A DNA stretch of 64,000 nt from Riptortus pedestris (Eukaryota; Arthropoda; Insecta; Hemiptera; Alydidae), in NCBI GenBank assembly GCA_019009955.1, contig CM032228.1:255502501-255566500 (forward strand), written 5' to 3'. The translations under genes and the position numbers were made by a program. The notes below the pieces were generated by a model. That model was not told the DNA's origin, searched no databases, and saw only the letters and a program-made list of their open reading frames with translations. Below are positions 32,891-44,563 of this stretch, piece after piece; positions within the stretch are counted from its first letter, which is position 1, and each line of letters opens with the position of its first letter.

Positions 32891-33671
32891 TCTAATATAT
32901 AAAATTTCCATGTCACAATGTTAGTTAGCGTACTCCTCCGAAACGGCTTTACCGATTTTTACCAAATTTTATATGAGTATTCAGTAGGTCTGAGAATCGG
33001 CTACTATCTATTTTTCATACCCCTAATTGATAAGGGTTGTTCACCCTTAATATTTTTTTTTAAATTTTTGGACAAAATTTTTTGTTTTTAGTTTTTTATA
33101 AAGTGGCATTAAAAAATACATGCAACCCTAAATTTTTACTTTTTCATCACCAACTCCTATTTTTTTAGAGCCATTTTAGTAATTTAATCATTATCATCTC
33201 GCTCGATAACTGATCAATTATAGTGTTTTTAACTGTACTTCGATTAAAATTTCCCTTAGCTTATGGCAAATAAGACTAGTGGTTTAGATTTGAGTACACC
33301 ATGTTTTTCACACGGGCAATTGTACGTAGCATCGTAAACCAACCCAGATTGTTTGTGCTCGCTAAAGATGGGCTAACAAAAAATACTGTTCACGCTATAG
33401 CATTAAAAGATTGATGTTGTTTGTTAGTGTTACTGTCGTAATTAATATGTGATATGTAATTTTAAGAAATAAACTATCACTTAGAAATAATATTGTTTGG
33501 CGTTTGTTATTTTTATATTCCCTTATCGTTGATAGCGCTCCATGCCTATCTCATGCATATACCACATACTTACACACTTATAATAAGTAAGTTACTTTTT
33601 GTCTACACTAGAATTTATTTAGAAATTAGAAATAATTTATAAGGCAAAACAACGTTTGCCGGTTTATCTAG
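32891..33671 (+). mobile_element. Canonical non-autonomous Helitron, 781 bp
   Basis: Starts TC (tctaatatataaaatttcc) after an A. It has the insect Helitron 5' signature 'gtactcctccgaaacggctt' and 'ctgagaatcggctactatct', and ends in CTAG followed by T. A 3' hairpin ggcaaa..tttgcc lies about 10 nt before the end. An A|T insertion site without duplication fits rolling-circle transposition. No Rep/helicase coding sequence is present, so it would depend on an autonomous relative. Confidence 0.88.
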
Positions 33672-33796
33672 TATATAAATATTTTTTCATGAATATCCAC
33701 AACTGCGAACGCTCCAGAATAAATATATAAATATTTTTAGAGTCAAGCAGCGTTAAAGCATAATTGATATAAATAATGTGATCTTTAAGTATTTTA

Positions 33797-33920
33797 TTAG
33801 CAGATTTCCCTTAAGGGAAATCAGCTATTGAGGTTGTACCCATGACGGACTTTTCGAAATTTTTCTTCAAATGTCCATCGATCCTACCTAGTAGATGACG
33901 AAAATGAGGTCCGTTCAAAA

Positions 33921-33966
<46 letters not shown>

Positions 33967-34850
33967 GTCAAAATATTTGCAATGTAAAGCCTGCTAAAAA
34001 ATACTGTCACCATTCAGCCTCAAATGAGTTCCCGGGCGAAGCCGGGTATCTGAGCTAGTATATATATATATATATATATACATACATACATATATTTGTC
34101 TGTTACCGCTCTAGCGGTCGCAACTTTTGTTTAATCGTTACGAAACTCGATATTTAACTGTTTTATGTAAAAAGACAGATCAAGTTCGTTAATAGCTGGA
34201 ATCGGACTAGAGGGAGGGGGGTTTAGAGGGGGGGGGGTTTAGAGGGGGGATTTTCGAAAATTCCAAATATCTCCGTTATTATGCATCGGATCGAAAAATG
34301 GTATAGAACTAATCTTATTGAAAATTGAATTTACTATAAATATTGTTATATACGTTTATTCTCTATCTTGAATATTAACCGAGATATTTGCATTTTTCAG
34401 TTTTCAGCAAACCGCCACTTCTACTCATGTTACGTAAACAATACTCTGCTACATAATAAATCACATTATTGGAAGTTTAAATACCAAAAATTGTATTCAA
34501 GAGACCTTTATTATACGAGATACATGCAAATATCCCCTGGCGACCCCCCCATCTTAAAGTTTTGGACTACTAAAATTTTATTGATTGAGATAACAATTAT
34601 TCTGACTCATTATTAATTACAGTACTAGATATAGTAAATAGCTCTAAATAAAATAATGTGTTATATTCTGATATATTTCAGTAATTGTTTTTCTTTCCGG
34701 TGTGAGCCGGGACGACCCGTTTGTTTACATTTCTAACCTAACGCTTCCTGTCGGCAGGTTATTGAAATTGGATGAAACATTTCTTATTTCCGTTTGTATT
34801 TATTCACGGTGTAGTTGTGTTAGCAGTATTTCTTTATTTATTCTTACAAT
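33797..34850 (-). mobile_element. Family H, reverse, long subfamily, 5' end lost
   Basis: 3' end attagcagatttcccttaag, (TA)n split by a Helitron fragment, G-rich central part with a duplicated 'ggggggtttagagg' (34210-34250), then long-subfamily blocks to the sequence 'cacggtgtagttgtgttagc'. The 5' terminus is replaced by unrelated DNA. Confidence 0.8.
33968..34058 (+). mobile_element. Helitron 3' end nested in a TA microsatellite
   Basis: Ends with the hairpin cccgggcgaagccggg and tatctgagCTAG followed by T, the diagnostic 3' terminus. Only about 90 bp lie between TA tracts, beginning gtcaaaatatttgc. It is either a minimal element or a fragment left by a longer one. Confidence 0.75.
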
Positions 34851-34954
34851 AATGGCATTTGGCGACTGGGGCGGTTTAGCGACGAATCAGTTAAATTCCT
34901 AAAATCACTTTATTATATTTACGTAAATATGCTCGTTTCTGCAAATATTTTCAG

Positions 34955-35470
34955 TGTTGTCCTACTTATAGTTTTTGAAAATGTTGTTATGTTTCAAGTA
35001 GTGTAATACACGTTCTATGTACTGGCTACGGTCGTGTAGTAATTCAGTGGAAGTGTATGGTAGGTCTATGTGAGTCCTTAGATAGCAGTCAGTTAGTATA
35101 TGTTTTATAGTCAATCTACAGTTACATTGTTGGCAGTAGTGTTCGTCTTCTCCAGTAAGTAACTGTGAGTCAGTCGTGAATGACAAATTCATGACCTCAT
35201 TGAAGCTAGTTCTTCACTTCTAATTAGCCTTTCTGAGTAAGGCCATTCCTCAAGTATGTGTTTCAGTTTTCGAAGTTTGTTGTCAGTTGTGGCAAACCGA
35301 GATTTCTGCCATGAATTGAGTATCATGTTTTCTGCTAAGGCTTGAATATCTTGGTGTGCACAATATATGTTGTCGTGAATTCTTTTCTGAGTAGCTGATT
35401 TGGAGAGTTCGTCTACTTGTGTGTTTTCTCTAATGTTTGTATGTCCGGATAACCAGTACATAGTTATCAC
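34955..35470 (-). pseudogene. LINE RNase H end plus zinc knuckle, copy 2
   Basis: Near-identical to 16548-16956: YWLSGHTNI, VDELSKSA, then CQQCNCRLTIKHILTDC after the same frame break. It extends ~100 bp further left (to TELLHDRSQYIERVLHYLKH), where copy 1 is cut by another family H piece. It joins a family H 3' end at 35471 at the same base as in copy 1. Confidence 0.82.
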
Positions 35471-35574
35471 ACGGATTTCCCTAAATGAAAATCAGCTATT
35501 GAGGTCGTTTCGAAATTTTCCTTAAAGTGTCCATCGATCCTACCTAGGAGATGACGAAAATTAGGTCCGTTCAA

Positions 35575-35642
<68 letters not shown>

Positions 35643-36378
35643 TCTAGCGGTCGCAATTATTGTTTAATCGTAACCAAACAGTCATTTATTTGGTATTTAG
35701 TCGTTTCATGTAAAAAGAAAGATCAAGTTCGTTAATGGTTGAAATCGGAGCAAGGGAAGAGGGGGAGAATTACCTTTACTATTCCTCGAATCGAAAAAAC
35801 GTATAGAATCAATCTTATAGCATATTAAATTTACTATAAATATTGTTATACGGGTATACATTTATTCCCTATCTTCAATATTAACCCAGATATTTGCATT
35901 TTTCATCTTCTAATCATGTTACATAAACAATACTCGGTTATATAATAAACCACATCATTCGAAGCTTAAATACCAAATATTGTTTTCAAGAGACATTTAT
36001 TAAACAAGCAACATGCAAATGTGTTCTTGTGACCCCCCCCCTGTTTTTTAAGTTTTTGGACTACTTAAATTTGATTGGTTTAGATAAAAATTATTCTGTT
36101 TCATTATAAATTACAGTACTAGATATAGTAAATAGTTTTCAATCAAATTAATACGTTATATTCAGATATAATACAGTAATTGATTTTCATTCCGGTTAGA
36201 AGTTGGCAGAACTGTTTGTTTACATTTTAGACGCTTCCCGTCGGAATGTTTCTTATTATCGTTTGTATTTCTTCACTTAATATTCATGGTGGTGTTGTTT
36301 TATCGGTATGTAGATTTATCTATTGTAAAACTTTACGCGGGATTCTGCTTGGTTTACGCAGCCCCTGCGCGACGGACT
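35471..36378 (-). mobile_element. Family H, reverse, long subfamily, fused to LINE copy 2
   Basis: ggatttccctaaatgaaaat 3' stem, (TA)n at 35578-35638, all long-subfamily blocks including 'caccggt'-type 5' region, and terminus gcagcccctgcgcgacggac. Full 5' end retained. Confidence 0.87.
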
Positions 36379-36947
36379 TATCTTTTGTTTAATGTCTGGA
36401 TTTTGTGTAATATGTATGGGATGAGTGGATCTGGACTATTTATGTTCTTTAATGAATGTAATGAGCCAGTGCAAGTATTTTAAGTATTTTATTTTTATTT
36501 TTTTTTACTTTTTTTATTCAGTATATGAAAAAGGAGCACATACATATTGACAGCATTCAGACTCTAACCAAACCTAAAGTTTTTTTAGTTGAGGCTAGAT
36601 GGAATGTTTGCCTCCGCATGAAAAACTTTTGAAGAGCTAGTAAGAGTATGACATGTAGGTAGTGAAGATATGCATGTTACATGTCGATTGGTGGATTATC
36701 CGTGCTGTAGCGTGTAATGGGGCGGGACGTGTTGCTGTGCTGGACCCGTTGCTGGCAGAATGGATCGGGCTGCCACCTGTTGTAGCTGCCACCTGTTGTA
36801 GCTGCCACCTCTTATGACAAGCCACATCTCCTGCTCCGCTAGCTGCCTCATTCAACAATGGGACACACTCTCCATATTTCCCAGCTATTTTTCACTTACC
36901 GGGACTTCTCCCTCCGCCGACAGTATGGCTGGAGGCCTGCATAAAAG
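36379..36947. other. Unassigned spacer with a small triplication
   Basis: Three ~15-bp copies of gctgccacctgttgta lie at 36770-36815. The minus frame at 36637-36858 crosses these and shows no motif. The surrounding GC content is above the local mean. No exon boundary was seen. Confidence 0.35.
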
Positions 36948-37290
36948 AGAAGTCCGTCATGCAGAGGCTGCGTAAACTAAACAGATTTCCCACGTGTGTT
37001 ACTTTTTATCTCAAAACGTAAAAGGTCAATGTGGACAATATTTGGTATTTAAACTTCCAATAATGTGTTTCATAGTATAGCAGCTTATTGTTAATATGGC
37101 ATTAGTAGGAGTGAGGGTATGCATTTATCTCAATTAATAATGAATATAGCGAAAAACGGTATACAACAACATTTGTAGAACATTTAATGCTCAATAAAAT
37201 TTATTCCATGTTTTTTTCAATCCGATGTACAACAACGAAGATATTTTGATTCTTCGAAATCCTCCATCTAATCCCCCCCCCTGGCTGTTT
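36948..37290 (+). mobile_element. Family H, forward, 3'-truncated
   Basis: agaagtccgtcatgcagagg, 'acaatatttggtatttaaac', ending at a C8 run near 37280. Confidence 0.7.
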
Positions 37291-37635
37291 CTAACTGAAT
37301 CCATTATCTTGGATTTGTTAGTAATAATCAACCACAATATTTATATGTTGTTATAAATTATTATTGATTTTTTTTAAGTTTTAATATATTAGATTAATTT
37401 TATTTATCCTTTTTTCTTTTCTTTATGTTTTTATTTTATATTCTTATTTTACGTATATAAGTATATATATTGGTTTAATTTTTATCACAAACATTACTTT
37501 TATTTTAATTCAATTCTTATTTCAATAACACTTTTATTTAATTTATTTATTTTTTAAAGTTACGAGATCGATGATTTAGCTGTGTAGCCAGCAACTCAGC
37601 AGCCACACTTAACATTAATAAAATGTTTTCTTTTT
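37291..37635. other. AT-rich spacer
   Basis: More than 80% A+T with no array, frame or terminus recognised. Confidence 0.5.
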
Positions 37636-38285
37636 TTCTCATGGCTGAAATCGGACCTGGAATTTGGAGGGGGGGAAGAGGGACTTAGAATTGGGGGGAA
37701 GGAATTCAAATTATCTCCGTTATTATGAGTTGGATCGTAAAACGCTATAAAACCAGTATTGTTAAACCACTTGTAGATGACAAAATGGGGTCGGTTTAAA
37801 ATTGTATATGTATATATACATTTAATCATTTTATCTAAGAAAGATTCGTTAATGACTGAATCCGACCTGTGGGAGGGTGGGCAAGGGTTAGAGAGGTTTC
37901 GAAAATTCTTAATATCTCCGTTATTATGCGTCGGACAGAAAAAAAAAAATGTGTAGAACCAATATGATTGCAAATGGAATGTTCTATAATGTTGTTACTT
38001 ACGTATTCTTCCTATCTTACCAAGATAGTATTTGCCTTTTAGTTTTCAGCCTTCAGTAAAGCGATGATAAACAAATGCGAATGCATGGCATACTTGGGAA
38101 ACGTGCTTATTTTACGCAGCCCCTGCGTGACGGATTTTTTTTTCGTAACGCAAGTATTCACTGAGTTATTCGTAGCTCCTTTTTGTCAGCCTTCGGTAAC
38201 CCCCCTCTCCCGATTAGATCTCAATTGTGTAATACCAGCTGGTGGGAAGCCTGCTTAGTTTACGCAGTCCCTGCGTGAGCAACTC
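37636..38285 (-). mobile_element. Family H, reverse, rearranged; two or three partial copies
   Basis: 'ggctgaaatcggacctgg' at 37643, a second central part from 37785, a 5' terminus tacgcagcccctgcgtgacg at 38115-38135 and another (tttacgcagtccctgcgtga) at 38258-38280. Confidence 0.65.
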
Positions 38286-38620
38286 TCATCAAGGGGCGCA
38301 TTGTGAGTGTCATCTTGAAGAAGCGGAGGAATGGAGGACATAAAAATCCAGGTTGATGCAAGTGAGTCCGTGACGAATGCCAGCGATGCCACAGTTGTGG
38401 GCACACCATTTCCCCCCTGTCATCTCCCTTTTTGCTCCTTCCATTTCCAAGCCCAGTGACGACACACTTTTCCCAAAGCCCCTATCTCATTCTCACTAGT
38501 CATCTTCTTAATTCAATCTCCTTTTCCCCCCAAAGCTTTTTTTATATTCTTTTTTGAATGGTACAATTGCTCTTCAAATAATGCAAAATGATAAATCGAT
38601 TCTCAAGGAAATGATGTTAT
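38286..38620. other. Unassigned spacer
   Basis: Pyrimidine-rich from 38400 to 38530. No exon, array or transposon end recognised. Confidence 0.4.
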
Positions 38621-38625
38621 AAGGC

Positions 38626-39140
38626 AAAAAGACCGTAACGGGAGCTGCTGCGTAAATTAAGCAGATTTCCCACTTGCTAGTATGACACATTCCGATCTCA
38701 TCTCACCACATCTTCTCTATTCATTTGTAAAAAAGTCCGTCACGCAGGGGCTGTGTAAACTAAGCAGATTTCCCACGTGAAGTTATACAATAGAGAAATC
38801 TCCATACGAGAGCCGAACAGTTACGGAAACGCCCGAACTAGCTTTTGGCGGGAAACTCACTCGTCCGTTACCGGCCCACATTTAATAAAAATGTAAATAT
38901 CTCGGTTAATATTCAAGATATAGAATAAATGTATAGAACAATATTTATAGAAAATTTAATTTACAATAACATTGGTTCTAATCAATTTTTAGATCAAACG
39001 TATGGTAACGGAGATATTTTGAATTTTCGAAAATCCCCCATCTAATCCCCCCCCCCTCCCGGTGGTCCGATTTCAGGCATTAAGGAACTTGATCTGTCAT
39101 TTTGCATAAAACGTTTAAATATCGAGTTTGGTAACGATCA
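38626..39140 (+). mobile_element. Family H, forward: 5' end fragment then a second copy
   Basis: 'aaaagaccgtaacgggagct' begins a ~100-bp fragment. A second 5' end, aaaaaagtccgtcacgcagg, starts at 38730 and runs to 'atcgagtttggtaacgatca' at 39135, just before where (TA)n would be. Confidence 0.8.
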
Positions 39141-39149
39141 ACCCCCCAC

Positions 39150-39720
39150 CCCCTTTCCCTGAAAGGAATTCAGGTATTGAGTTTAAACTCATGAAGCGAT
39201 TTTCAAAAACTTTTCTCAAATGCGCATCGATCCTACCCAGGAGATGACGAAAATGAGGACCGCATAAAATTATATATATATATATATATTCGTCTCTAGC
39301 TGTCGAAATTTGAGTTTTGATCGTTAACAAACTGGATATTTAAACGTTTTATATAAAATGAAGATCAAGTTCGTCTATGGCTGAAATCGGATTAGGAAGG
39401 TCGGGGGGGGGGGGTTGAAATTTCAAATATCTCCGTTATTATACGTTGTTCGAAAAATTATATAGAATAAATACTAATGGAAATTAAATGTTCAATGAAT
39501 GTTGTTATATACCTTTTTTTCATTATCTTGATTACAAACGGATATATTTGGATTTGTTATTTCTCCGCCTTCAGTAAACCGAAACTCCCACGTACATATT
39601 TGCAATGAGTTGTTACATCATGAAACACTTTATTAGAAGGTTAAATACAACATATTGTTCTCATTGAACATTTAATTTTTGTGATAAATGCGAATAGGTG
39701 GCGCAAGAATGGAATCTGCT
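39150..39720 (-). mobile_element. Family H, reverse, butted against the forward copy
   Basis: 'tgaaaggaattcaggtattg' degenerate 3' stem, short (TA)n at 39270-39290, 'ggctgaaatcggattaggaa' and 'acatcatgaaacactttatt'. Together with the preceding copy it forms a large inverted pair. Confidence 0.7.
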
Positions 39721-40120
39721 TGGTTAACGCACGGACATTTCGTCATCTCCTGAATAGTTTTGATGGTCATTTGAAGTATATAATTTGGCCATTTGTATAA
39801 CCTCAATAGCTTATTTACGTGAACAGTAATCTGCTTAAACCTCTAGAGGTTGTCATAGAATGTCAATGACCGTAGGATTTTGGTTTGGATTTCTGTAACC
39901 TTGCCCTTGGGTGTCATTTGCTTATTTTGCATTCAGCAGCTCTTATTACAGTATTTTCCTAACACCTTCTATTATATAAAAGTCTGTCATGCAGGGGTTA
40001 CGCTTATATTCTTATATATTTTCTAATTCTAATTGGGAAAAAAATATATATATAATTCGTGGGGTTTAATTATGGCTGAATACATGAAAGTACTACTAAT
40101 AATTCATGCTCAGTTGTGGA
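39721..40120. other. Unassigned spacer with family H traces
   Basis: Weak 3' end trace at 39735-39840 and a 5' trace at 39980. Nothing else was identified. Confidence 0.35.
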
Positions 40121-40428
40121 GATTCAACAGTTTAACAAGATTGGCTCTATAACATTTTACTATCCCAGTTATTATAAGATATTTTGGATATTCGAATCTC
40201 CCCCAAGACCAAACCCCCAACTTTCCATTTCATATTTCCGCCATTAACTTGTAGGATCTTAGTGTTGAATGAAACTATTGAATATCGAGTATGGTGTAGA
40301 ACAAATAAACATTTTTGAATTAATAATATAAATTCTTAACCAACGACGTCGGTGCAGTACCATTTTATATCTCACACAGTAAAAGTTCAATGAAAATAAT
40401 ATTTGGTGTTTGTAATAAAGTGGTTCAT

Positions 40429-40859
40429 ATACACTCGTAGACTTCCACGGTCCTGGTCATTAATACTGTTAAGGTCTTCGGGTGTTGACCGCGTCTGCAT
40501 TTTTGTTGCCAACTATTCAAGAAAGACTTGTTCGAGAAGCCATAGAAATAGCGAAATAACAAACATATAACTTCAACAGAGAGGATGGATACAGACTCTC
40601 TCTCTGGAAGGCCGTCATTCCACTTAGACCACGGACAAGGAACATAAACGACGGTATAGCCGGTGAGCGGCCTATGCTAAGAAGCATTCGTAGACACCTG
40701 GAAGGAAAGACTCCGCCCAAGGAAACCGGATAAGACTCACATATATACCTGAAGTGAACACACACTCTTCAGTCTCAGAGATTGCCCTGAGGAAGGTACA
40801 AGTCTAGCGAAACGTTGGCAAATACAGACACGGTCAATACCCGAAGACCTTATCAGTAT
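40429..40859 (+). mobile_element. Penelope-like element, 5'-truncated, with inverted terminal copy
   Basis: Flanked by a 13-bp duplication taaagtggttcat at 40416-40428 and 40860-40872. It carries the end of a GIY-YIG type protein (RLVREAIEIAK, stop, then NFNREDGYRLS from about 40524). A 3' terminal repeat at 40815-40859 matches an inverted copy at 40463-40510 (aaggtcttcgggt.ttgacc). Between protein and end lie CTGAGGA (40787-40793), a GGTA..TAGC near-hairpin and GAAAC (40809-40813), matching the hammerhead core known from this class. The truncated, inverted-repeat-flanked form is typical of Penelope insertions. Confidence 0.8.
40787..40813 (+). ncRNA. Hammerhead ribozyme-like core
   Basis: CTGAGGA and CGAAAC flank a short stem-loop with one mispair. 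Whether the outer stems form was not established, so catalytic activity is only an inference. Confidence 0.35.
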
Positions 40860-40960
40860 TAAAGTGGTTCATGATAACAGCTTAATATGACATGAGCAGG
40901 AGTGGGGGTTTATTTAAAGATAAAAACTAAATAAATCCAAATATATCTTGGATATATATG

Positions 40961-41420
40961 GGACCAATCTTATTGCAAATTAAATTTACTATAAATATTG
41001 TTACATACATTTATTCTCTATTCATTCAGTCGACCCCCCCCCATTTAGTTGTTGGAGAACTAAAATTTGAGTTATTAAAATTTAAATTATTCCGATTCAT
41101 TACAAAATACAGTACAAGATATAGTAAATAGTTTGCAATAAAGTTAATATGTAAATTATTCAGATGTATATCAGTAATTGTTTTTCTTTCGGGTGAAGAA
41201 TATGTCTATCTATCTGTTCAGCTCTGAGTGGTTGGCAGACTTGTTTGTTAAGAATTCATAAGCCGTTTTCGTTGGGAGCTTATAAAAACTAACGGAAAGA
41301 TTTCTCATTAGCGTTTGTATTTACTCACGGTGGTGTTAAGTGTTAGCAGTATGCAGATTTCTCTATTGTAAAACTTCACACGGGGAAATCTGATGAGTTT
41401 ACGCAGCCCCTGCGTGACGG
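40961..41420 (-). mobile_element. Family H, reverse, long subfamily, 5' part
   Basis: 'gcaaattaaatttactataa', C9 run near 41035, 'cagtacaagatatagtaaat', 'tgttcagctctgagtggttg' and terminus gcagcccctgcgtgacggac. Confidence 0.82.
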
Positions 41421-41668
41421 ACTTTATTTGCCTTAATGCCAGTATTAAAAGAAGCAATTTGACATACATTTTCTAATGAATTTTCGTGGAAAATAACCAG
41501 TTGTCATAAAGCCATTAGCCGAAATATTTTTCTTCTGATTCATTCTAGACTCCCCAGAAAATATTAGAGCCTTTAGAATATTATCTTAACTGGTCCACAC
41601 ATTAGCAGCTCTACCAATAGCACCTCTTCTTCTCGAGTGATGTTTGTCCAACGAGTGCCTGCAGTTGA
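41421..41668. other. Unassigned spacer
   Basis: No recognised family, frame or splice-bounded block. Confidence 0.4.
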
Positions 41669-41669
41669 C

Positions 41670-42355
41670 ATAAAAAAGTTTGTCACGCAGGGGCTGCGTG
41701 AAATAGGCAGATTTCTCAAGTGCTGGTTTATTACGCTACACCAGAAATTACGAATTAATCGATTAATATTTGAGTCACTTAAAAATCTATAGAGGAAAAA
41801 TTGTAGAGCATCAGTATTTTAACAAGTTTGATTCTATAACATCATTCGTCCCGCCTCATAATAACAGAGATATTTCGGATTTTCGAAATTCCCCTCCTCT
41901 AAAACCCTCCCTCCCCCCATCTACGGGATCAAATTTCAGCCTTAAGGAACTCAATCTTTTATTTTACATAAAACGTTTAAATATCAAAACTGGTAACGTT
42001 CGAACACAAATTACGACTGCTAGAGCATTAACAAACAAGTACATATACAATTTTGAATGCCATAAATTCGCTATAAGATCAATGAACGTTTGAGAAAATG
42101 TTTCGAAAATCGCGCCATGAATACAAGCACAATACCTGATTTCCTTTAATTTATTTTAAAAAAAACAACATACAATGCATAAGACGGTACTTGTAAATGA
42201 ATGTAAATTCCCACCATATAGGCTTACATATGTATAATTTTGAACGGACCTTATTTTCTTCATCTCCTGGGCAGAATCGATGGACATTTGAAGACATTTT
42301 TCGAAAATCGCATCATGACCTGAATAGCTCATTTCAATTAAGGAAAATCTACTTA
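41670..42355 (+). mobile_element. Family H, forward, diverged, near full length
   Basis: 5' end aaaagtttgtcacgcagggg, 'gatcaaatttcagccttaag', 'gaacggaccttattttcttc' and a decayed 3' stem (tcatttcaattaaggaaaat). The (TA)n is absent. Confidence 0.7.
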
Positions 42356-42429
42356 GAGAAGACCGGAAGAAGAATGAAACACATGGGGCATGTTATTAAA
42401 ATAATCGCCTTTCTCCGAAGAGCGTTGAA

Positions 42430-43218
42430 GTGAATAATTTGCCTCAAAAGCATAAATGAACAAATTTCAAAATTAAAGACAAAAGTGTCAGTGATGTGGG
42501 TTCGAGGACATGAAAACATCGGACTTACAAAGGATGTCGGACAAACTCGCCAAATATGCTAGCCAGAGACAAAGTCCTGACTTCAACTTACTGGCCCTAC
42601 CAGACTTACATTTACAAATATTACAGACAACATTAAATGAATAGCAAAAATATTGGCGTAGAACAGCAGGAAATCATCTGCGAGAAATAAAGCCCTGTAT
42701 AAGGGAGTGGCCATCCAGGAGAGGTGACAATAGACGAGACCAAGTTGTACTAACGAGACTTAGGATAGGACACTCACATTGAGCCCACTCATAGCTGATG
42801 ACGAGAAGAGAAAGAGCTCTCTGCAGAACATGCTATGGACCATTAACCATACAACACATACTGACTAACTGCACCAACATTGAATTCTTAGAGACCCATC
42901 ATAACAAAAAATTGAATTTGGTTTACGTAATTTAACTTCTATCCTTTTTGATTTTGACTTGGTGAGAAATTTAATGTAATTTTGGACAATTTTAAATAAT
43001 ACAAATGCCATAGTTTATAGGAATAACATATTTTTTTTTTAAATCGCTGTCTTTATTACTAGTCAAATTTTTATTTGTTGTCTATATTGTATATTTAATG
43101 TTTATTAAACGAGTTTAATTTTGTATTTGTTGGTACAGTTTTTTTTATTGTTTTTATTTTACGCTGTTAAAGTTTGTGCCAAATCGCCGAGTGACTGCTC
43201 CTGTATAAATAAATAAAT
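42430..43218 (+). pseudogene. LINE relic with tail, family B
   Basis: Fragmented plus-strand frames: VMWVRGHENIG (RNase H end), EWPSRRGDNRRDQVVLTRLR then IGHSH, and CRTCYGPLTIQHILTNC, the C-terminal knuckle of CR1/Jockey-type ORF2. The 3' end reads 'ccaaatcgccgagtgactgc' and (AAATAAAT) tail repeats at about 43200-43218. Many stops. Confidence 0.8.
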
Positions 43219-43264
43219 GCAAGACTTCTTGTTGGATGAAACTACCCCTTCGAAGACGTCATTT

Positions 43265-44176
43265 CATAAAACATGAACTAACCAGTCTATATAAACACTC
43301 CACATTTTACTGGTTGCCAGTACACAAAAATTTGGAACTGAATGAGACTACGGACTCAGGCCAAAAAAAACACCTGAAAAACATGAATTGAACAAATAGA
43401 TGTACTACATGAAGACATTTGAATACAAACAGAAAACTCTATCTTAGATGCATGGCAAACCGACAGGACTAACACAAATACTGACAACAAACTACCACCT
43501 ATTAAGAACACTATTTGCATACGGCCATCAAGTTTCAGAAACTGTAGGAGAGAAGAAGTAGTTCTCTCGAGACTTAGAATCGGCCACACCGAATTAACAC
43601 ACTCATACTTAATGACAATGACCGTCAGATCTACTTGCTCGACTTACAAAATTTCCTTGACGATATGACATATACTGACAGAATGCCGTCAACACCAGGA
43701 CTTTTCCTACGACTTACAAGAACTATTGACGGAAGGCAGCCCATGCATTAACAACATATTCTCATACCTACACAAAATTGGAATATACGAAGAAATTTAA
43801 CATACAAATTAATTCTGTGATGTGCAAGAGGATCTCAAGTTATATGCATTACTTGTTTTAGATGTGTTTGTATACATGTATATGTTCAGCCTGAAGGAGG
43901 AAATTACGACAATCATTAGCAAAAGTACCATTTTCAGTCATTCATTTCCTATTCATCATCCACCAACTATGTTCAGCACCAATATTTTTTTCTTTTCTCT
44001 TTTTTATGTTAATGTTTTTATGCTAAATTATGAAATGTTTATCTATTTCACGTTTGTTATTTTCTGGTATTTGCTATTGTTACTTGTCATCTATTTTACT
44101 TTTGTTATTTAACTTTGTACAATTTTTGAAAGGGCAAATCACCTTTGATGTGATGTCCATAAATAAATAAATGAAT
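43265..44176 (+). mobile_element. 5'-truncated LINE with 13-bp target duplication, family A
   Basis: Flanked by gaagacgtcattt (43252-43264) and gaagatgtcattt (44177-44189), one mismatch in 13. Decayed C-terminus: EEVVLSRLRIGHTELTHSYL near 43555 and a broken LTI.HILTEC near 43665. The 3' end 'gaaagggcaaatcacctttg' plus (AAATAAATG) tail is shared with the insertion at 19028-19566. Just upstream are one or two units of the 28-bp repeat (ggtatttgctattgttactt) that is expanded there. Confidence 0.85.
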
Positions 44177-44189
44177 GAAGATGTCATTT

Positions 44190-44555
44190 GAAAGGAAATT
44201 TTTGAGCGGGAGATGAGTCAGTAGGAAATGGCGCGGAATGAGTCGTTACTGATTGTTGAGAAGTGGGCCAGACCCTATCTTGGACCTACTAGATAGTGGA
44301 GGGCTAATCGATAGCCGGCCTATATAAACACTAACCACTCTCTCTATATCTCAGCAGCCTTTATAGCTCTCAGTAATGACGTCATTGTTACCTCATGTAA
44401 GTCTCTTATTTACACTTTTTTGTGAACTTCTTGTCTAGCTTATCTCTTCTCGAGCTTGTCTATCTGACTACAAACTTTGTAGGCGTGTTTAGAGATACTC
44501 AACTCTCATTCAGCAATTATTTAGGTTTATATTAAACAGAAAGAGTTGACGGTTC
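44190..44555. repeat. Dispersed repeat, also at 63200-63370
   Basis: 'cctcatgtaagtctcttatt', 'gaacttcttgtctagcttat' and 'aacagaaagagttgacggt' recur in the same order at 63.2-63.37 kb. The left half (44190-44360) is unassigned and includes a TATA-like 'ggcctatataaacac'. Confidence 0.6.
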
Positions 44556-44563
44556 CTCTAGAA

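Larger units (their letters stand above)
40121..40960 (+). mobile_element. Family H, forward, split by a Penelope-like element
   Basis: 'ggctctataacattttacta' and 'ttcaatgaaaataatatttg' on the left; 'gttcatgataacagcttaat' and 'tgacatgagcaggagtgggg' on the right, interrupted at 40429-40859. Confidence 0.7.
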
